The notes under the pieces were generated by a model. The model was given only the letters and a program-made list of their open reading frames with translations. It had not been told where the DNA came from and searched no databases. Below, piece by piece: positions 46,475 to 58,631 of a stretch of 64,000 bases of DNA; positions within the stretch are counted from its first letter, which is position 1, and every line of letters starts with the position of its first letter. The translations under genes and the position numbers were made by a program. Where the stretch lies: contig JAIVFH010000085.1 in NCBI GenBank assembly GCA_025765595.1, positions 62,001 to 126,000 of the forward strand, read 5' to 3'. The DNA is from Obelidium mucronatum (lineage: Eukaryota; Chytridiomycota; Chytridiomycetes; Chytridiales; Chytriomycetaceae).

Positions 46475-49400
46475 ATGAGCAGCCTCGCCCTTCTTCTGTC
46501 GTCGTCGACGGCGGCGCCGGACTTTGACGCCCCGTTTGCGCCGCACGCGCACTCGTCGCACGCGCACTCTTCGCACGCGCACCACGCGCACCTGCCGCTG
46601 CCGTCGCCGCCGTCGTCGTCGTCCGCTTCGACTGCGACTGCGGCGGCGCCCGCTTCGAACCCCGGCGGCGGCGGCGGCGGCGGCGCGCCGAAGGCGGCGG
46701 GCGAGCCCAAGTACCCGTCGCCGCCGCAGAACCCGCTGCGCCCCGCCTGCGCCGCCAGCGCCAGCGCCGCCGCGATCCCGGCGATCCCGGCGAGGCTCAA
46801 CCCGCTGAACAGCGGCGCCGCGGGGCCGTACCGCTTCTCGCCGCTTCAGCAACAACTCCAAGGACACTATCAGCCACAGTCTCTGATGCTGCCCCCGCCC
46901 GTCTCTTCGCAAGGGGGCGCGGGTCCTCAGTCGCCTCTGATTGCCGTCATGTCTGGAAACTCACACACAATATCCGCCCTTGCAGCTCCATCTTCGTCCT
47001 GGTCAACACCAGACCACCTGATACTATCTCCTTTCCTTGGGTGTGTACTGTTTTTTACTTTGCGTTGGTTGGAGCTGGCTGGATTGAAAGGGTGGCTTGA
47101 AGCAGATGTGTTGTCAAAACGTGTTCCCAATTAGAACCCAATATGTGATGGATCCTTGTTTCCCCAAACACTCTTTTACTGAATACTTGTGTTACTAGGT
47201 CGAATCGATCATCAGTCAACAATGCTAACGGCACTTTCAATGATTTTGTCCAACCGGCACCCATTCCGTCACGGATTGCAACTAGATCTCAAACAAAGAA
47301 ACGATTATTGGAATTATTGGATGAACAAGCTGAATCATATTCGTCAGGAAGAACGGAAAACTTTGGTCAATATAATCAGTCGGCCCAGTCTCTGCAACAA
47401 TCACTACGATCCACACCATCAAACAGACAGTCACATCCGCAACAACAACCCACGCCTTCATCGCATCAACGCTCTAAATATATGGTTCCGCCTCGGATTT
47501 CAACAAATTATATTCAACCTGGGTCATTACTACCGTTACCACAGAATTCAAATGAGTCTCCGTACACGACACAGCCTCAAGGATACCCATACCGTCAAGA
47601 TCTTCAATACCCCCAATACCAATATCAACAATCGATGGTGTCACCCCAAATTCCTCAATCTCCATATATTCAGTCGCCATCCGCGATGGGAATGATGGCC
47701 AACACATTCAATAATAATTCGGCACTGTCAATGGCCGCAAGTCCAACCTTACATGCTGCATATGTTCTCACTTACCCACCACAGTCATCGTTACTACCGC
47801 CGCCAACGCCTTCACTTCAACCCTTCTATTCACAAGCACCCACCTACTATCACCACCAGCCGCCATCATCGTCGTATTATCAACAGCAGCAGCACTTTGT
47901 ACCGACGCAAAATCGATTTATTGAGACAATTGATTTGACGCAGGACAGTCCGTCTCCTCTCACTACAAATGTACTGCCTCCAACCAAAAAGAGGCGAACT
48001 GACTATGGATATCCAGCCGTTGCGCCAGCAGCACAGCCCCATCAATATCAGCATCAACTACCCATAATGCATCCAAATTTGAGAGAAATGATTGCTCAGA
48101 ATCGATTACCTGCCCCTCATCTTCCCATGCTTCCAGTTTCAGATTTGGTTCCGTTGGCAGATTGTGATGATAAGGATGGACACTATATCATTCGGGAAGG
48201 CGACGATTTGACTCCTCGATACAAAATCATTCGTTTGTTGGGGCAGGGTACCTTTGGAAAAGTTGTGGAGGCGTTTGATCGGACACGGAATGTGAATGTG
48301 GCTATCAAAATCATTCGGAGTATTCAAAAGTATCGCGATGCTGCTAAAGTGGAAGTCCGGGTGCTTTCGGCTCTTAAAAAACATGATCCCTTGAATCTCA
48401 AGTAAGCAGGAAGTCTTAAAATGTTTTATTTTTTCCTTTCTTTTTTAACAATGGATGTTTGTTTTTGTTAAAAGGCGTTGCATACATCTTCTGGCGTTTT
48501 TTGAACACCGGAATCACACTTGCATGGTCTTTGAATTGTTGGCTCAATCCATCTTTGACTTTTTGAAGGAGAATTCATTTGCTCCGTTTCCGGTGCCCCA
48601 TATTCAGCAGTTTGCAACTCAAATTCTAGAGTCCATCACGTTTATGCATGGATTGCGGTTGATTCACACTGATTTGAAGCCTGGTAGGACGCAATCTTTT
48701 TTTTTTCGCGGCCCCGCTCTTTTCTAATCGCGCGGTTTTTTTAAAAAAATAGAAAACTTGATGCTTGAAAGCAGCGCTTGTCGAACACAAGTTGGGAATG
48801 CAGCCCGCGAGCTTTTAAGTGCACGGTTGAGGCTGATTGATTTTGGAAGTGCTATCTTTGATGAGGACTACCATAGCTCGGTAGTAAGCACAAGGCATTA
48901 CAGAGCACCTGAAATTATCTTGGGTTTGGGATGGACATTTCCTTGTGATATGGTGAGTGGGGGGGCTTTTTTTTTAAAAGAATTTGACTTTTGACTGACT
49001 TAACGTAAAATTGGGAATAAGTGGTCAATTGGGTGTATTCTGGTTGAGTTTTATACTGGGGATGCATTGTTCCAGACACACGACAAGTGAGTGCCATCTT
49101 CCAACCAAATTTTAATCCACCTCGTATTGACATGGATATATCATTTTTTCTATGGTTTCAGTGTTGAGCATTTGGCAATGATGCAAGCTGTGTTGGGGCC
49201 TATTCCGGATTACATGATCCGTAGTATAAGCCCAGACAAACCGGGCGCCAAGTTTTTCAAACCGAATCTTCAAGTGAATTGGCCAATCTCTGCTACAACG
49301 AAAGCAAGCAAGAAATTTGTCAAGAGCATGAAGTCACTTCAGGTATAGATAAGAGAAGGTGGAATCTTGAAAGCAACTAACTCTTTGAAAAAAAAAATAG

Positions 49401-49538
49401 GAAATCATTCCTCCCAAAGATGAAACTTCAAGACTCTTTTTAGATTTGGTCAAGAGACTGCTTGTGTATGATCCAAAACTTCGAATCACAGCAAGAGAAG
49501 CTCTTCAGCATCCATTCTTACGGTGTCAAATCCAGTGA
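46475..49538 (+). CDS. LAMMER-type dual-specificity kinase (CLK/LK6 family)
   Basis: Seven exons (46475-47040, 47199-48401, 48475-48683, 48753-48952, 49022-49086, 49162-49342, 49401-49538), 853 aa. A long disordered N terminus (His/Ser/Ala- then Gln/Pro-rich) precedes the kinase from about residue 540: [15 protein letters not shown] (Gly loop), VAIKIIR (Lys), HTDLKPENLML (catalytic loop), [14 protein letters not shown] (DFG), [16 protein letters not shown] and [14 protein letters not shown], the diagnostic LAMMER motif. Ends FLRCQIQ. Such kinases phosphorylate SR splicing factors and act in nucleus and cytoplasm. The first exon is strikingly GC-rich (46475-46850). It starts 132 bp after the upstream stop. 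Confidence 0.92.
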
Positions 49539-49910
49539 AAAGACGGTTGCGTTGTTATGCACGTGCAACTTTTCGCCCTGTAGGAGAAAATTCCACCCCT
49601 TTAGTCCCTGAATCTATTCATTTTTTTTACATGTTTTGCTACTTAGTTCGCACTAGTGGTCTTTCAGACGACCCATATATTTTCTTCTACTGTGTCCTTG
49701 TTTGTTTTTCTTCTCCATTTTTTTACTAGTCTTGTTCTTCATGTATCTTATACGAAATAAACCTTTGAGAGGAATATGCACCTTCACCAAAAAAAAACAT
49801 TTGAGTTTTTTTTTTTTTTTTAAAAAAAAAAAAGACAAGGGATTATTTACTCCGCACATTTTTATTTTAAAATCAAAACCCCAAAACCCATCTTGGTGTA
49901 AAATAGACCT

Positions 49911-51514
49911 TTAGAACCGCTTGTACGATTTCGGGGAATTCATCTTCTTGTATGCGACAAAGGCAGCAAATGCGATTCCCGCAACAGCAAAGACAATAAA
50001 AATGACGAGCAGCGAGTACCAAATGTATGAAGCTCCAGATGTTGATTGCTGAATTGCGGGTGTCGGTGTCGGTCGCAGATGGTGTTCATAGTTGTTTCCT
50101 CCCTTGTGGTATCCATCTGGTCTGTTGTAGGATTTCCCAGGAGAATCGTTGTTTGAGCTGGGTGGTTCGGGTTTGGAGGTATGTTCCTGGAGGAAATAAA
50201 AACCGTTAGTTTTTTTTTTTTAAGAAAAAGAGTCCTATGTTCTTACATTATCGATAGCGTACGATGTGACCCTGATGATATCATGATTATCTTGAAATGA
50301 AATCTTTTTTGTTACAAAGAGACGAAACGGGAGAAAAAAATCAAAGCAGTTTTTTTACCAGAGGCATCACCAGTGTGTGAAGTGAACCCGAAATATCCTC
50401 GTTCCGGCAACGAGACATCATTCTTTGTGAAGCAAGGTCTCCAAGCACCCAGCCCATCCACATCGACAAAAACTTGCAGCATTTTGTTTTCCACGTACAC
50501 GACTTTGGCTCTAGTCACGTAGTCCCGTTCTCGAAAGTACGCTGTACAGGATCCGACTTCGTTTGTGCGTCCGTCTGTTGATTCGTCGTATTTTGTGTTG
50601 CCGTCACCAATCATGGCTGTGATGTATGGGAAGACGGCCTGAGAATAATTCACTGGTCAGCCAAAACAAAAAAAAAAGCAGAACAGATAACAGAAAATTC
50701 AGAACATAAAACAATTGGGTTTTACCCTGTTTCGTCCGTTCGTATATGTGTCAAAGAAGAGGCCCAATCCTTCAAACATGTCTGCAGAACCAAACACATC
50801 CCCTTTTGAGGTCCCAAGTTTAGTTCCATCACTTTAGGAGAAGGAAAAAAACCTGCTTACCAAGTTGCCGACGGCCTTTTGTATACCAGAACGCAAATCC
50901 ATCTCCAAACAATCGGTCTCCACCATGGACCTTGAATTCAAACTCCACCACCCATGATTTCTGAGTGACGACCGGCTGTACAATCAATTTCTTAAATGAT
51001 TGATTCGATTTCAAAAAGGACAGAATGTTCTCTTACCATTCGAGCCCAAAGCCAACCCTTTTGAGACTGACGATTGGGAGTGATTCGAACAAACTGATTG
51101 ATATTGACATGAGTATCTGGCTCGGAATGATCAATAAGCGATGATAGTATTTTTTGAAACAATTTGTGCTCACTTCCTCCAAAGTCCCAATATCTGTGCG
51201 TGGCAATAAAATAGAAACGTCAGGCGACTCAACTTCAACTCCTCCCCACAAAATACCTGTTCATGAGGTATTCGTCTATAAATTTGATTCGAAGCAACGG
51301 CAGCGGGGACAAAAAAAAAGCAGGGTGAGCTCAAGGGAGACAACAAGAGGGGGAGACATCTCAACAGACCAACAAATGGTGCTTGCAATGAAAAGTGCTC
51401 AATGTGAGTAAGTTCCGAATCCTGCACTTCGAATCTAGGTTGATCATCGGCTGCTGCACTCAGACATAAAAAAGACAGTGAAATGACTGCTCGTAGTAGA
51501 GAGACTATTTGCAT
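49911..51514 (-). CDS. L-type lectin, VIP36/ERGIC-53 family cargo receptor
   Basis: Minus-strand gene with about nine exons; first exon 51514-51370, later exons joined by short introns. Signal peptide MQIVSLLRAVISLSFLCLSAAA. Lectin domain motifs: HIEHFSLQAPFV, YWDFGGNTHVNINQFVRITP, QSQKGWLWAR, FEFKVHGGDRLFGDGFAFWYT, FEGLGLFFDTYTNG, MIGDGNTKYD, CTAYFRERDY, LPERGYFGFTSHTGD and HDIIRVTSY. The C-terminal exon encodes a Pro/Asn-rich stalk, one TM (WYSLLVIFIVFAVAGIAFAA) and a short tail YKKMNSPKSYKRF ending one residue short of the KRFY of vertebrate VIP36. It binds high-mannose glycans and cycles in the early secretory pathway. Small internal exons (for example LMNR) are deduced and need cDNA. Confidence 0.88.
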
Positions 51515-52393
51515 TTTCGTTTCTATTTCTTGATGCTATTTTTGGATTTTTTCATTTCTCTCTGTTTTGAAAAACTTCTATAGCTTCGATTTGTTGGTGT
51601 CAAAAAAAAAGCTGGTACATATCGATTGCACTGAATTGTTGGGTGTTTATGATGGATGCTGTTGGTTGATATGGCAAAACGGCTGTGAACTTGAATCAAT
51701 CTACCCAACCACAGGGACAAACAGTCACACTGCTGGAAACAGAAAAGCTTCAAATTGCTGATGTGAGACTGCATGGTCTTCCATTTCACGATTATGATTT
51801 GGTTATCCAATAAGTAAGAGTATTGACTCACTCTGAGTCACTCTTCTAGGTACAAGGCTGAAAAGAGGATAGATTTTGTTTTGATCTATTTACGACATCC
51901 TTAGTCTTGGTGCAGGGCAATTCCATACCCCTTTCATGTTGGCTGAAGGAAAGTACCTGAATATAGCGATCTTTGAAGATTATATAAAAATACCAAATGA
52001 ATGCAAGGGATTCAATTCATGAAACGTGGATCTTCTGGATTAAAGGATAAGGGTGGAATGGACCGTCGGAGATATACTCTGGGGCACGCAACAATTTTTC
52101 GGGCGGGGCACAGTTGATAAAAAATGAGCAGTCAATCGAGGCACCCCTGAGCCTCAAGAGTTGCAAAAACAAATGGACCCATCAAAGGAACTTTCATTGT
52201 GGAATAGCCGTTGCAGCGGCCAGCCGGAGCCTTTCAAATGGAAGTCTAAAACTAGGGTTTATTCAGAGGGCACAGATTTTCCAATGAATTTTTCTGGCAA
52301 GAGGGCACGCTTGAAGCTTTTGCGGAAAAAATCGGTATATAAACGTACTCCCGCCCCAGAAAAAAAAGAAAGAAACCTTTTCCCTTATCCCAC
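51515..52393. promoter_or_regulatory. Divergent intergenic region between lectin and PHO84 genes
   Basis: About 880 bp shared by two divergent genes. TATATAAA at 52336-52343, 51 bp before the PHO84 ATG, is a good TATA box. No CACGTG/CACGTT Pho4-type box was noticed near it. Confidence 0.5.
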
Positions 52394-54097
52394 ATGGTTG
52401 CCCAAAACAAAGCGAAAGCGTTCGCTCACCTCGACGAAGGCAAGCTCGGTTGGTTTCACCTCAAGATGGTCCTCATTGCTGGTGCTGGTTTCTTCTCTGA
52501 TGCTTACGATATCTTCGTCATTGGACAAGCGCTGCCAATGATCTACCAAGTCTACTTTGGACCCAAGTATATCTCCGGAAAGTTCAACGCTGCTTTCTCT
52601 GAGGACGGCAAGACTGAAATCGTCAAGACCCCACAAAACGTCAAGGTCAACTTTGTAGACAACTACCCCAACGGTGTCCACATGGATGCATGGCTCAAGG
52701 CGTCTACCAACTGGGGAAACTTGATTGGTCAAATTGCTTTCGGTATTGCTGGTGATTCCCACGGTCGTAAGGCTGTCTACGGGTTTGAACTCATGGTCAT
52801 CATTATTTGTACCGTCGGCACCATCCTCACTGGTCAAATGGCTCACGGTGCCAACATTCTGCAACTCATTTCTTTCTGGCGTATCGTCCTCGGTGTTGGT
52901 ATCGGTGGAGACTACCCCATGTCTGCTGTTATTACTTCTGAGTTTGCCAGTGTTCGATACCGTGGTATGATGCTTTCTGCCGTGTTTGCGATGCAAGGAA
53001 TTGGTATTTTGATGGGAAGTGTTGTATACATTATCACTTTGTCTGCCATGAAATCCACAATTCAAGAAGACTTCACCGCGTTGGATGTCGTGTGGCGTAT
53101 CGCCATTGGCATGGGTCTTCTCCCAGCCTTCCTTGTCATCTACTTCCGTTTCACAATGCCAGAAACTCCTCGTTTCACAGCCGATGGTAGATATTCTCTT
53201 TAATGTATATCGGACTTCCATTAACAAAATTTGAAAATAGTTGTCGGGGATGTCGAAGCTGCCGCCAGAGATGTTGAAATTGCCATGGGTGTTGCTTCTG
53301 GTGAAGTCTCCGCTGTTGCTGCCAAGAAGCCAAAAACCAACAAGGTTACTGACTTCAGAACTTACTTCAGCAAGTGGAAGAATATGAAGATTCTTATCGG
53401 TACAGCCTACTGTTGGTTTGCTTTGGACGTTGCTTGGTACGGTCTTGCTCTCAACACGTCTACTGTCTTGTCCTTGATCAACTTCAACGGTCCACACAAG
53501 GTCCCAGTCAATGTTACCACCAACGGCATCACAAAGCTTGTTCCAACTACCCCACCAGTGGATATCTGGGACATTTTCTACCAAACCTCTGTTGGAAACA
53601 TCATCATTGCATGCGCTGGTACAGTTCCAGGATACTGGTTCACTGTGGCCTTGATTGAAAAGATGGGACGTAAGCCAATCCAAATCATGGGTTTTGCTGT
53701 CATCACTATCTGTCTCGCTATTCTGGCTGCCACCTGGGACACCATCAGCACTAACCAAATTGGATTCATGGCCGTGTTCACGATCTCTCAGTTCTTCTTC
53801 CAGTTCGGACCAAACACCACTACATTCGTTATTCCTGGAGAAGTCTTCCCAACGCGTTTCAAGGCGACTTGTCACGGTATCTCTGCTGCCGCTGGTAAGG
53901 CTGGAGCCATCTTGGGTATTCAAGCCGTCGGTCCATACTTTGCATCCAACACTGTTACTGTTTTGGCCACTTTCTGCGCGATTATGGCGTCTGGTATCGT
54001 TGCCACCTTCTTGCTTCCAGAAACTGCTGGAAAGACTCTGGAAGAGCTCATGGACGACAGTGAACCAGAAGATGCATCATTTGTCACTTCAGCATAA
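52394..54097 (+). CDS. PHO84: High-affinity inorganic phosphate transporter (PHO84 type)
   Basis: Two exons (52394-53186 and 53241-54097), 549 aa, close to the usual size. A 12-TM major-facilitator protein with the phosphate:H+ symporter hallmarks: GAGFFSDAYDIFVIG in TM1, GIAGDSHGRKAVYG, the signature GIGGDYPMSAVITSEFA in TM4, RYRGMMLSAVFAMQG, MPETPRFTAD, then a central cytosolic loop, AWYGLALNTS, PGYWFTVALIEKMGRKP, QFFFQFGPNTTTFVIPGEVFPTRFK and LLPETAGKTLEEL. It works at the plasma membrane in phosphate uptake. Codon use is markedly biased to C-ending codons compared with neighbours, suggesting high expression. A 512-aa antisense ORF is a consequence of that bias. Confidence 0.95.
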
Positions 54098-54510
54098 ATT
54101 TTAATAACAAAGGAAGAGCCTGAGTTCCCATGCGAGTTGGCCTAATATAATAAAGATGAATCATAATACTCAAAGATAGGAATCGTTAATTCTAATGGGA
54201 ATGAAGTTGTAGTAACAAAAACGGAATTAGTAAAGAGTCCCTTAATAGAACTGAATAATCTGTCGAGCGGCGTGCAGTTTCCATTTTAAAATGTACGAGG
54301 AAAAGTCGATCTTAATTATAATCTTCACCTTTTCAGGATCATCAGAATAGATTATATTTAAATAACTATCTATACAATGATGAAGTGGCAAGAAAGCAAA
54401 AGAAACTGAAAATGAAAAAGAAATACACACTACTGCTGGGACACTATAAGACGAAAAGTTCAGGCAAAACACCTCGCGCCTCGAAAAACAACGCTGCATT
54501 GTGAGTTTTC
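54098..54510. other. Convergent 3' intergenic region
   Basis: About 410 bp of AT-rich sequence between the PHO84 and SNU13 stop codons, with AATAAA-like motifs (ATATAATAAAG near 54145). No gene seen. Confidence 0.6.
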
Positions 54511-55111
54511 TTAAACAAGCAACTTTTCAATCTGGAGCTTGATGGCCTGGATTTGCGCCTTGAGTTCAGATCCTTCGTTGGTTGTCACTGAGCAAGCAAT
54601 AACTGGACGAGACACTCCACAAGCACGACCCAAAGCAACCTTGGACTTGACGAAAACGTATGGAACGTTCTGGGAGTTGGAAGAGTCAACGGGTGAGAAA
54701 GAAGCAAAGGCAAAGTCCACTTCTCATACCTTGTCTTCACAGAGAAGGGGCAAGTGCAAAAGGATCTCAAGGGGTTCAGTGTCTTCAGTCATGATGATGA
54801 ACTCAGAGATACCACGGTTGAGGGTCTTGGTAGCTGGGGTATGACAGAGTTAGAATTCCGCAGTTCGTAAGTTTCGCACCCCGCCCCATGCCAAACATCC
54901 CATCCAAAAAACGTCTCCCTCTCCTTCGTACCTTCGTTAGCACCCTTCTTGAGCTGCTTGTAGTGGGAAGCCTGTTGAACCAGATCCAGGATCTTGTTGG
55001 TCAACTGGGCATCAGCGAGTGGATAAGCCTTGCTTGAGTTGTCAGCCTGAAGGAAGAAAGAATAGATTTGAGTGTGACTGAATCCCACGATCGCCGTTGT
55101 GTTTGTACCAT
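54511..55111 (-). CDS. SNU13: SNU13/15.5K, U4 snRNP and box C/D snoRNP protein
   Basis: Four coding exons on the minus strand: 55111-55109 (ATG only), 55046-54932, 54833-54730 and 54669-54511, giving 126 aa, the family length. L7Ae-fold RNA-binding protein with [74 protein letters not shown] and a final IEKLLV. It binds kink-turns in U4 snRNA and box C/D snoRNAs in the nucleus/nucleolus. The first intron begins right after the initiator ATG (ATG/GTACAAAC). Intron lengths are 60-98 nt. Confidence 0.93.
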
Positions 55112-57342
55112 TGGAGTTTTTGTTTGAAAAAAAGAAGAGTAAAAAAAAAAAGAAAGAAGAAAAGGATGGCAGTTAAGCCCTTTCTTCAACAACTACATCC
55201 AACATTAGATTCTAAAACCTCTTTTTTGTGTGTGCAGTCATCTCTGAAATACCATCCTTTTTGGCTTTTAGCCATAAAGCTATCTGCTGATTTTGTCCGT
55301 CCGTCACAAAGTGAATCATCGTGACTCACTTTTGGATTTGCACAAAAAAAATTTTCGATCGCTTTTTTCCGATCGCTTTTCTCTTCCGATCCCTTTCTAT
55401 TTTCAATCTCCTTTTGGCTTTGCCAATAAAGCTGTAGATGCATTTTTGAGCGTCCGTCCATCTGTCTCAAAGTGAATCACAGTGACTCATTTTGTGACAA
55501 ATTTTTCGCGCCAATCCGATCACACTAAAAATGTAATTTCTTCAGTTAGCTAATTTCAATAAACTAAAATTCCCGATTGAACTAAAAATAGATTGTTTTT
55601 CAACTAAATTTCTGAATGAACTAAAAGTAAATTTTTTCTTCATTGTTCTTCTCCTCACGTCTCTGATTTAAAATCTTCCCCAAACAGTCACCATCATAAC
55701 TTTAAAATATCCGTATAAGTGTCCATCCTGGTTATGGGCGTCGGTCATTGTTATTTGTATGGTTTTTGATAGTTGGTTGCACGCTTCACGCATGCGGTCA
55801 CTTTTGGCTTCCCCAGATGGGTCCATTCTGATGTTGAGAACCTTTTTGGCGGAGTGTGATTCCAGATATTCAATTGCCATTTTTAATGTAATGACAACGG
55901 CAGTTGCTCTGTGTTGGAATAACCCATAGCATAGTTTGAAGTTGATAGACGGTACCATAATTATGGCTGTCGATTGATGGATTGCTTCTTTCAGGAAAGA
56001 TGACATCTATAATGAAAGTTTCACCCAACCGGATTTGTTATAGGGGGAGGTGTGGCATTTTTGCAATGACACAGGTCTTGCAAAAGAATTCCTTTTCGAT
56101 AGGTCTAGAAAGCTTGAGGCCATTGACCGCAGGGATTGTTTTCACAATTTTTTCAATTCCAGCATGCGTAAATGTTCTTGCCAAGTTCAGAGCAATGTTT
56201 TAGGGAACAATAGACATGTGCCAGTTTTTACCAGCAATTGATAGATTGATAATAAACGCTAAAAATTGGTTTCTATTTATCTTTTTTATTGAGCATTAGC
56301 GTAATAGCGCATCGCATAAAAATATTGTCATCGGTCCACCAAAAAATTCTTTTGGGATTTGAACTTTAAGTTATAGTAAATCTAAAATAAAAGGAAATAA
56401 GCAAGCAAGTGGCATTATGCCCTTAGATAAAAAGAAAATTCACTCTCAGTAAATAAAAGAAAATCTTCAATGCTACATTTTATTTTACTACAGTACAGCT
56501 AAGGATACCGCTGCTGGTTCTTGAAGGTGTACATAGTTGTACTGTGGATAATAACTTGGACTTCAGGAACTCTGCAACTCTCCTGAAATAAAAAACACCC
56601 TACTGACCTCTGATCTAGTTCCTTCCGCGTTCCCTCCCGGTCCTGCACTTCCTTTTACTTTGCTGGCATTTTTGTCCTTGCAGCGTAAGGTAACGGCACA
56701 ATCCTCGGTCCGGTTCGCGCTCCTGTCAAGTGTGGTTCCAGATCCAGTATCACGCCCAGCCCGCGCGCAATCCGCTGCCGCCACATCATCCCAACCACCG
56801 TTCCGCTGCCGCCACCCACCGTGGACAGCAGTGACAGACGCACAAAGGCCATCGTTGGCTGGTCCTTTGTTTGTTTGATGCATACAGTGGGTGTTGTTGT
56901 TGTGGTTGACCGCATTGGGGGTTGAAATGTTTTTTTTTTTTTTTGCAGTTCAAAAAGAAGATTGTTAGTGAGGTGGGGAAGGGGGAAGATGATGAGGAGG
57001 GAAGATGATGAGGATGAGGATGAGGAGGAGGAGGAGGAGACTTTATGAATGGAGGGTAGGAGGAAAATGGTTTGTTACCTTAGCGGCGGTAGCGGCGGAA
57101 ATTTTTGACATTTGTTCTTTTTTTTGGTTTGTTTTTGCTATCGATATTTTGCAAAAAGTTATCGTGGACTTATCGCAAAATAAAGGGATTATGATAATTC
57201 ACTATATTTAACTTTATTTATCGATAAAATTACCGAGGATTACCGATATTTACGGTAAACCTGTAATTATCGATATTCTATTGCAATTTTCACAGAAAAC
57301 GGCCACATGTCTATTGTTCCAAGTAACGCTCTAATTCTTGGG
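55112..57342. other. Repeat-rich spacer
   Basis: No host gene recognised. Contains a duplicated segment (about 55255-55340 and 55417-55500, sharing CGTCCGTC...AAAGTGAATCA..GTGACTCA), a Copia integrase remnant (listed separately), a GC-rich stretch at 56600-56880, a GAT/GAG simple repeat at about 56985-57042, and AT-rich DNA with many ATCGAT motifs at 57130-57290. A segment at 57302-57345 repeats, inverted, the start of the Copia remnant near 56213. Confidence 0.5.
55660..56225 (-). pseudogene. Copia integrase remnant
   Basis: Minus-strand frames read WHMSIVP, a stop, NIALNLARTFTHAGIEKIV and FCKTCVIAKMPHLP (GAG-pre-integrase zinc region H..H..C..C), then an integrase-core-like segment VLNIRMDPSGEAKSDRM followed by AHNQDGHLYGY, matching the R-D-GGE and PQQNG regions of Ty1/Copia integrases in order. 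Several stops and a missing acidic residue show decay. Flanking LTRs were not found. Confidence 0.6.
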
Positions 57343-57919
57343 TCATGGTCCAGGTGAGCCTAAGAGACCATCTATGCCTTTCGCTTTTTGCATGACCTCC
57401 AGTTTCCCATTTACAATTTTACCAATATACGCGGACATTGTTTCATGGTCAAAGTATACATTGAATTTTTCAACCAGAAATTTCCAGATGGATACAAGAT
57501 TTTCTGTCTAATTGGGTAAGTGTTCGAGAATCAAGGAATGGTTATTTGTTTTGTCTAACAGAGGGTTAGTTTGCTAAGGAAGGAATAGTAGTGAGTTGCT
57601 TTAATGTATGCTTGACAAACAACCAAACCTGAACCAATCACTGTGTTCTGGGGTCTCAAAAACAATAAAGGCAATAGGTTTTTCTTCTTTTGTCTTGGCA
57701 AAATGGACATGTTTTGCGTCTTTGAAGTGGGCTTGGATCATTGCCGCAGTGATGCCATTTTCGAAGCCAGTGACAAACAGTCTGAGAAGGTCAATGTCTG
57801 GCTTCAGCCAGCCTTATACTCCTGCTCACATTATGAATTCTTTTCAAGAATTGAGGTCCAACCAAATTCGTTATGCTCATCAAGCCTTACATCTTTCTTA
57901 AGTTACAATAAAAACCCAT
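57343..57919 (-). CDS. Small RRM-like protein (predicted)
   Basis: Three exons (57919-57907, 57812-57624, 57503-57343), 120 aa, phases consistent with GT-AG introns. It contains an RRM-like pair: RNP2-like LLRLFVTGF and RNP1-like KPIAFIVFET, separated as expected. The C-terminal part (WKFLVEKFNVYFDHETMSAYIG) is not recognised. The start lies 31 bp from the IMP3 start on the opposite strand, implying a shared promoter. The tiny first exon (13 nt) is a prediction; a truncated gene is possible. Confidence 0.45.
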
Positions 57920-57950
57920 TTAATTAAAAGCCAAAAAGGTTCTCGCAATC

Positions 57951-58577
57951 ATGAGTTCTCGAAGGGTTGCCCCCCTGTGAAAAGAAGCTTCTCAAGAAAG
58001 TAGACTTTTTGCAATGGAAGAGTGATCAATCCCTCCACGAGACCAAAGTGATGCGTCGATACCACGTACCAAAGCGAGAAGAGTATCAAAAGTACAACAA
58101 GATTGCCGGTCAGATCAAAAAGATTGCAAACAAGCTGAGTCTGCTGGATCCTCGGGACCCATACAGAGACACAAAAACGGATGATTTGTTGGAGAAGCTG
58201 TATCAGATGGGCATTATAACGGCAAAGAAGACTCTGTCTCAGTGCGATAAAGTGACTGTTGCCTCGTTTTGCAGGTTTGGTGTATTCTTTGGTTGGGCTT
58301 TTGAAAAAAACAAAAAACTTATGTTTCTCGTTCTTTAAAAAGACGGCGGTTGCCAATCGTGATGGTTCGATTAAAGATGGCGGAAACAGTTAAATCAGCG
58401 GTGACATACGTGGAGCAGGGACATATTCGAGTTGGCCCAGAAACCATCACAGACCCGGCGTTTCTTGTCACTCGAAAGATGGAAGATTACGTGACGTGGG
58501 TTAATGGATCCTCCATCAAGAGAAAGATTGCCAAATTCAACGATAAATTGGATGACTTTGATCTTTTGGATTTGTAA
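57951..58577 (+). CDS. IMP3: IMP3, U3 snoRNP protein (S4 domain)
   Basis: Two exons (57951-58274 and 58343-58577). The frame from 57967 gives [72 protein letters not shown], the S4-type [19 protein letters not shown] and [12 protein letters not shown], closely following IMP3 through its DDFDLLDL end (about 180 aa). It acts in the nucleolar SSU processome, aiding U3-pre-rRNA pairing. The only nearby ATG (57951) is in a different frame by one base: a run of six C at 57969-57974 would need to be five for the ATG to lead into the protein. This is a likely sequencing/assembly indel, or the start lies elsewhere. Confidence 0.88.
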
Positions 58578-58631
58578 TAAAGAAAGTTTGGAAAGAAAAC
58601 AAGGTTCCAAGCAAACAATCAGATAACAAGA

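Noticed and set aside
46214..46912. Arg-rich minus-strand ORF opposite the kinase first exon
   Set aside because: Low-complexity shadow of the GC-rich plus-strand exon, which splices cleanly into the LAMMER kinase.
52385..53923. 512-aa antisense ORF opposite PHO84
   Set aside because: It mirrors strongly C-biased third positions of the PHO84 exons, spans the PHO84 intron and shows no domain; a codon-bias shadow.
56563..56883. 106-aa minus-strand ORF in the GC-rich stretch
   Set aside because: No domain, no supporting exons, flanked by simple repeats and a Copia remnant.
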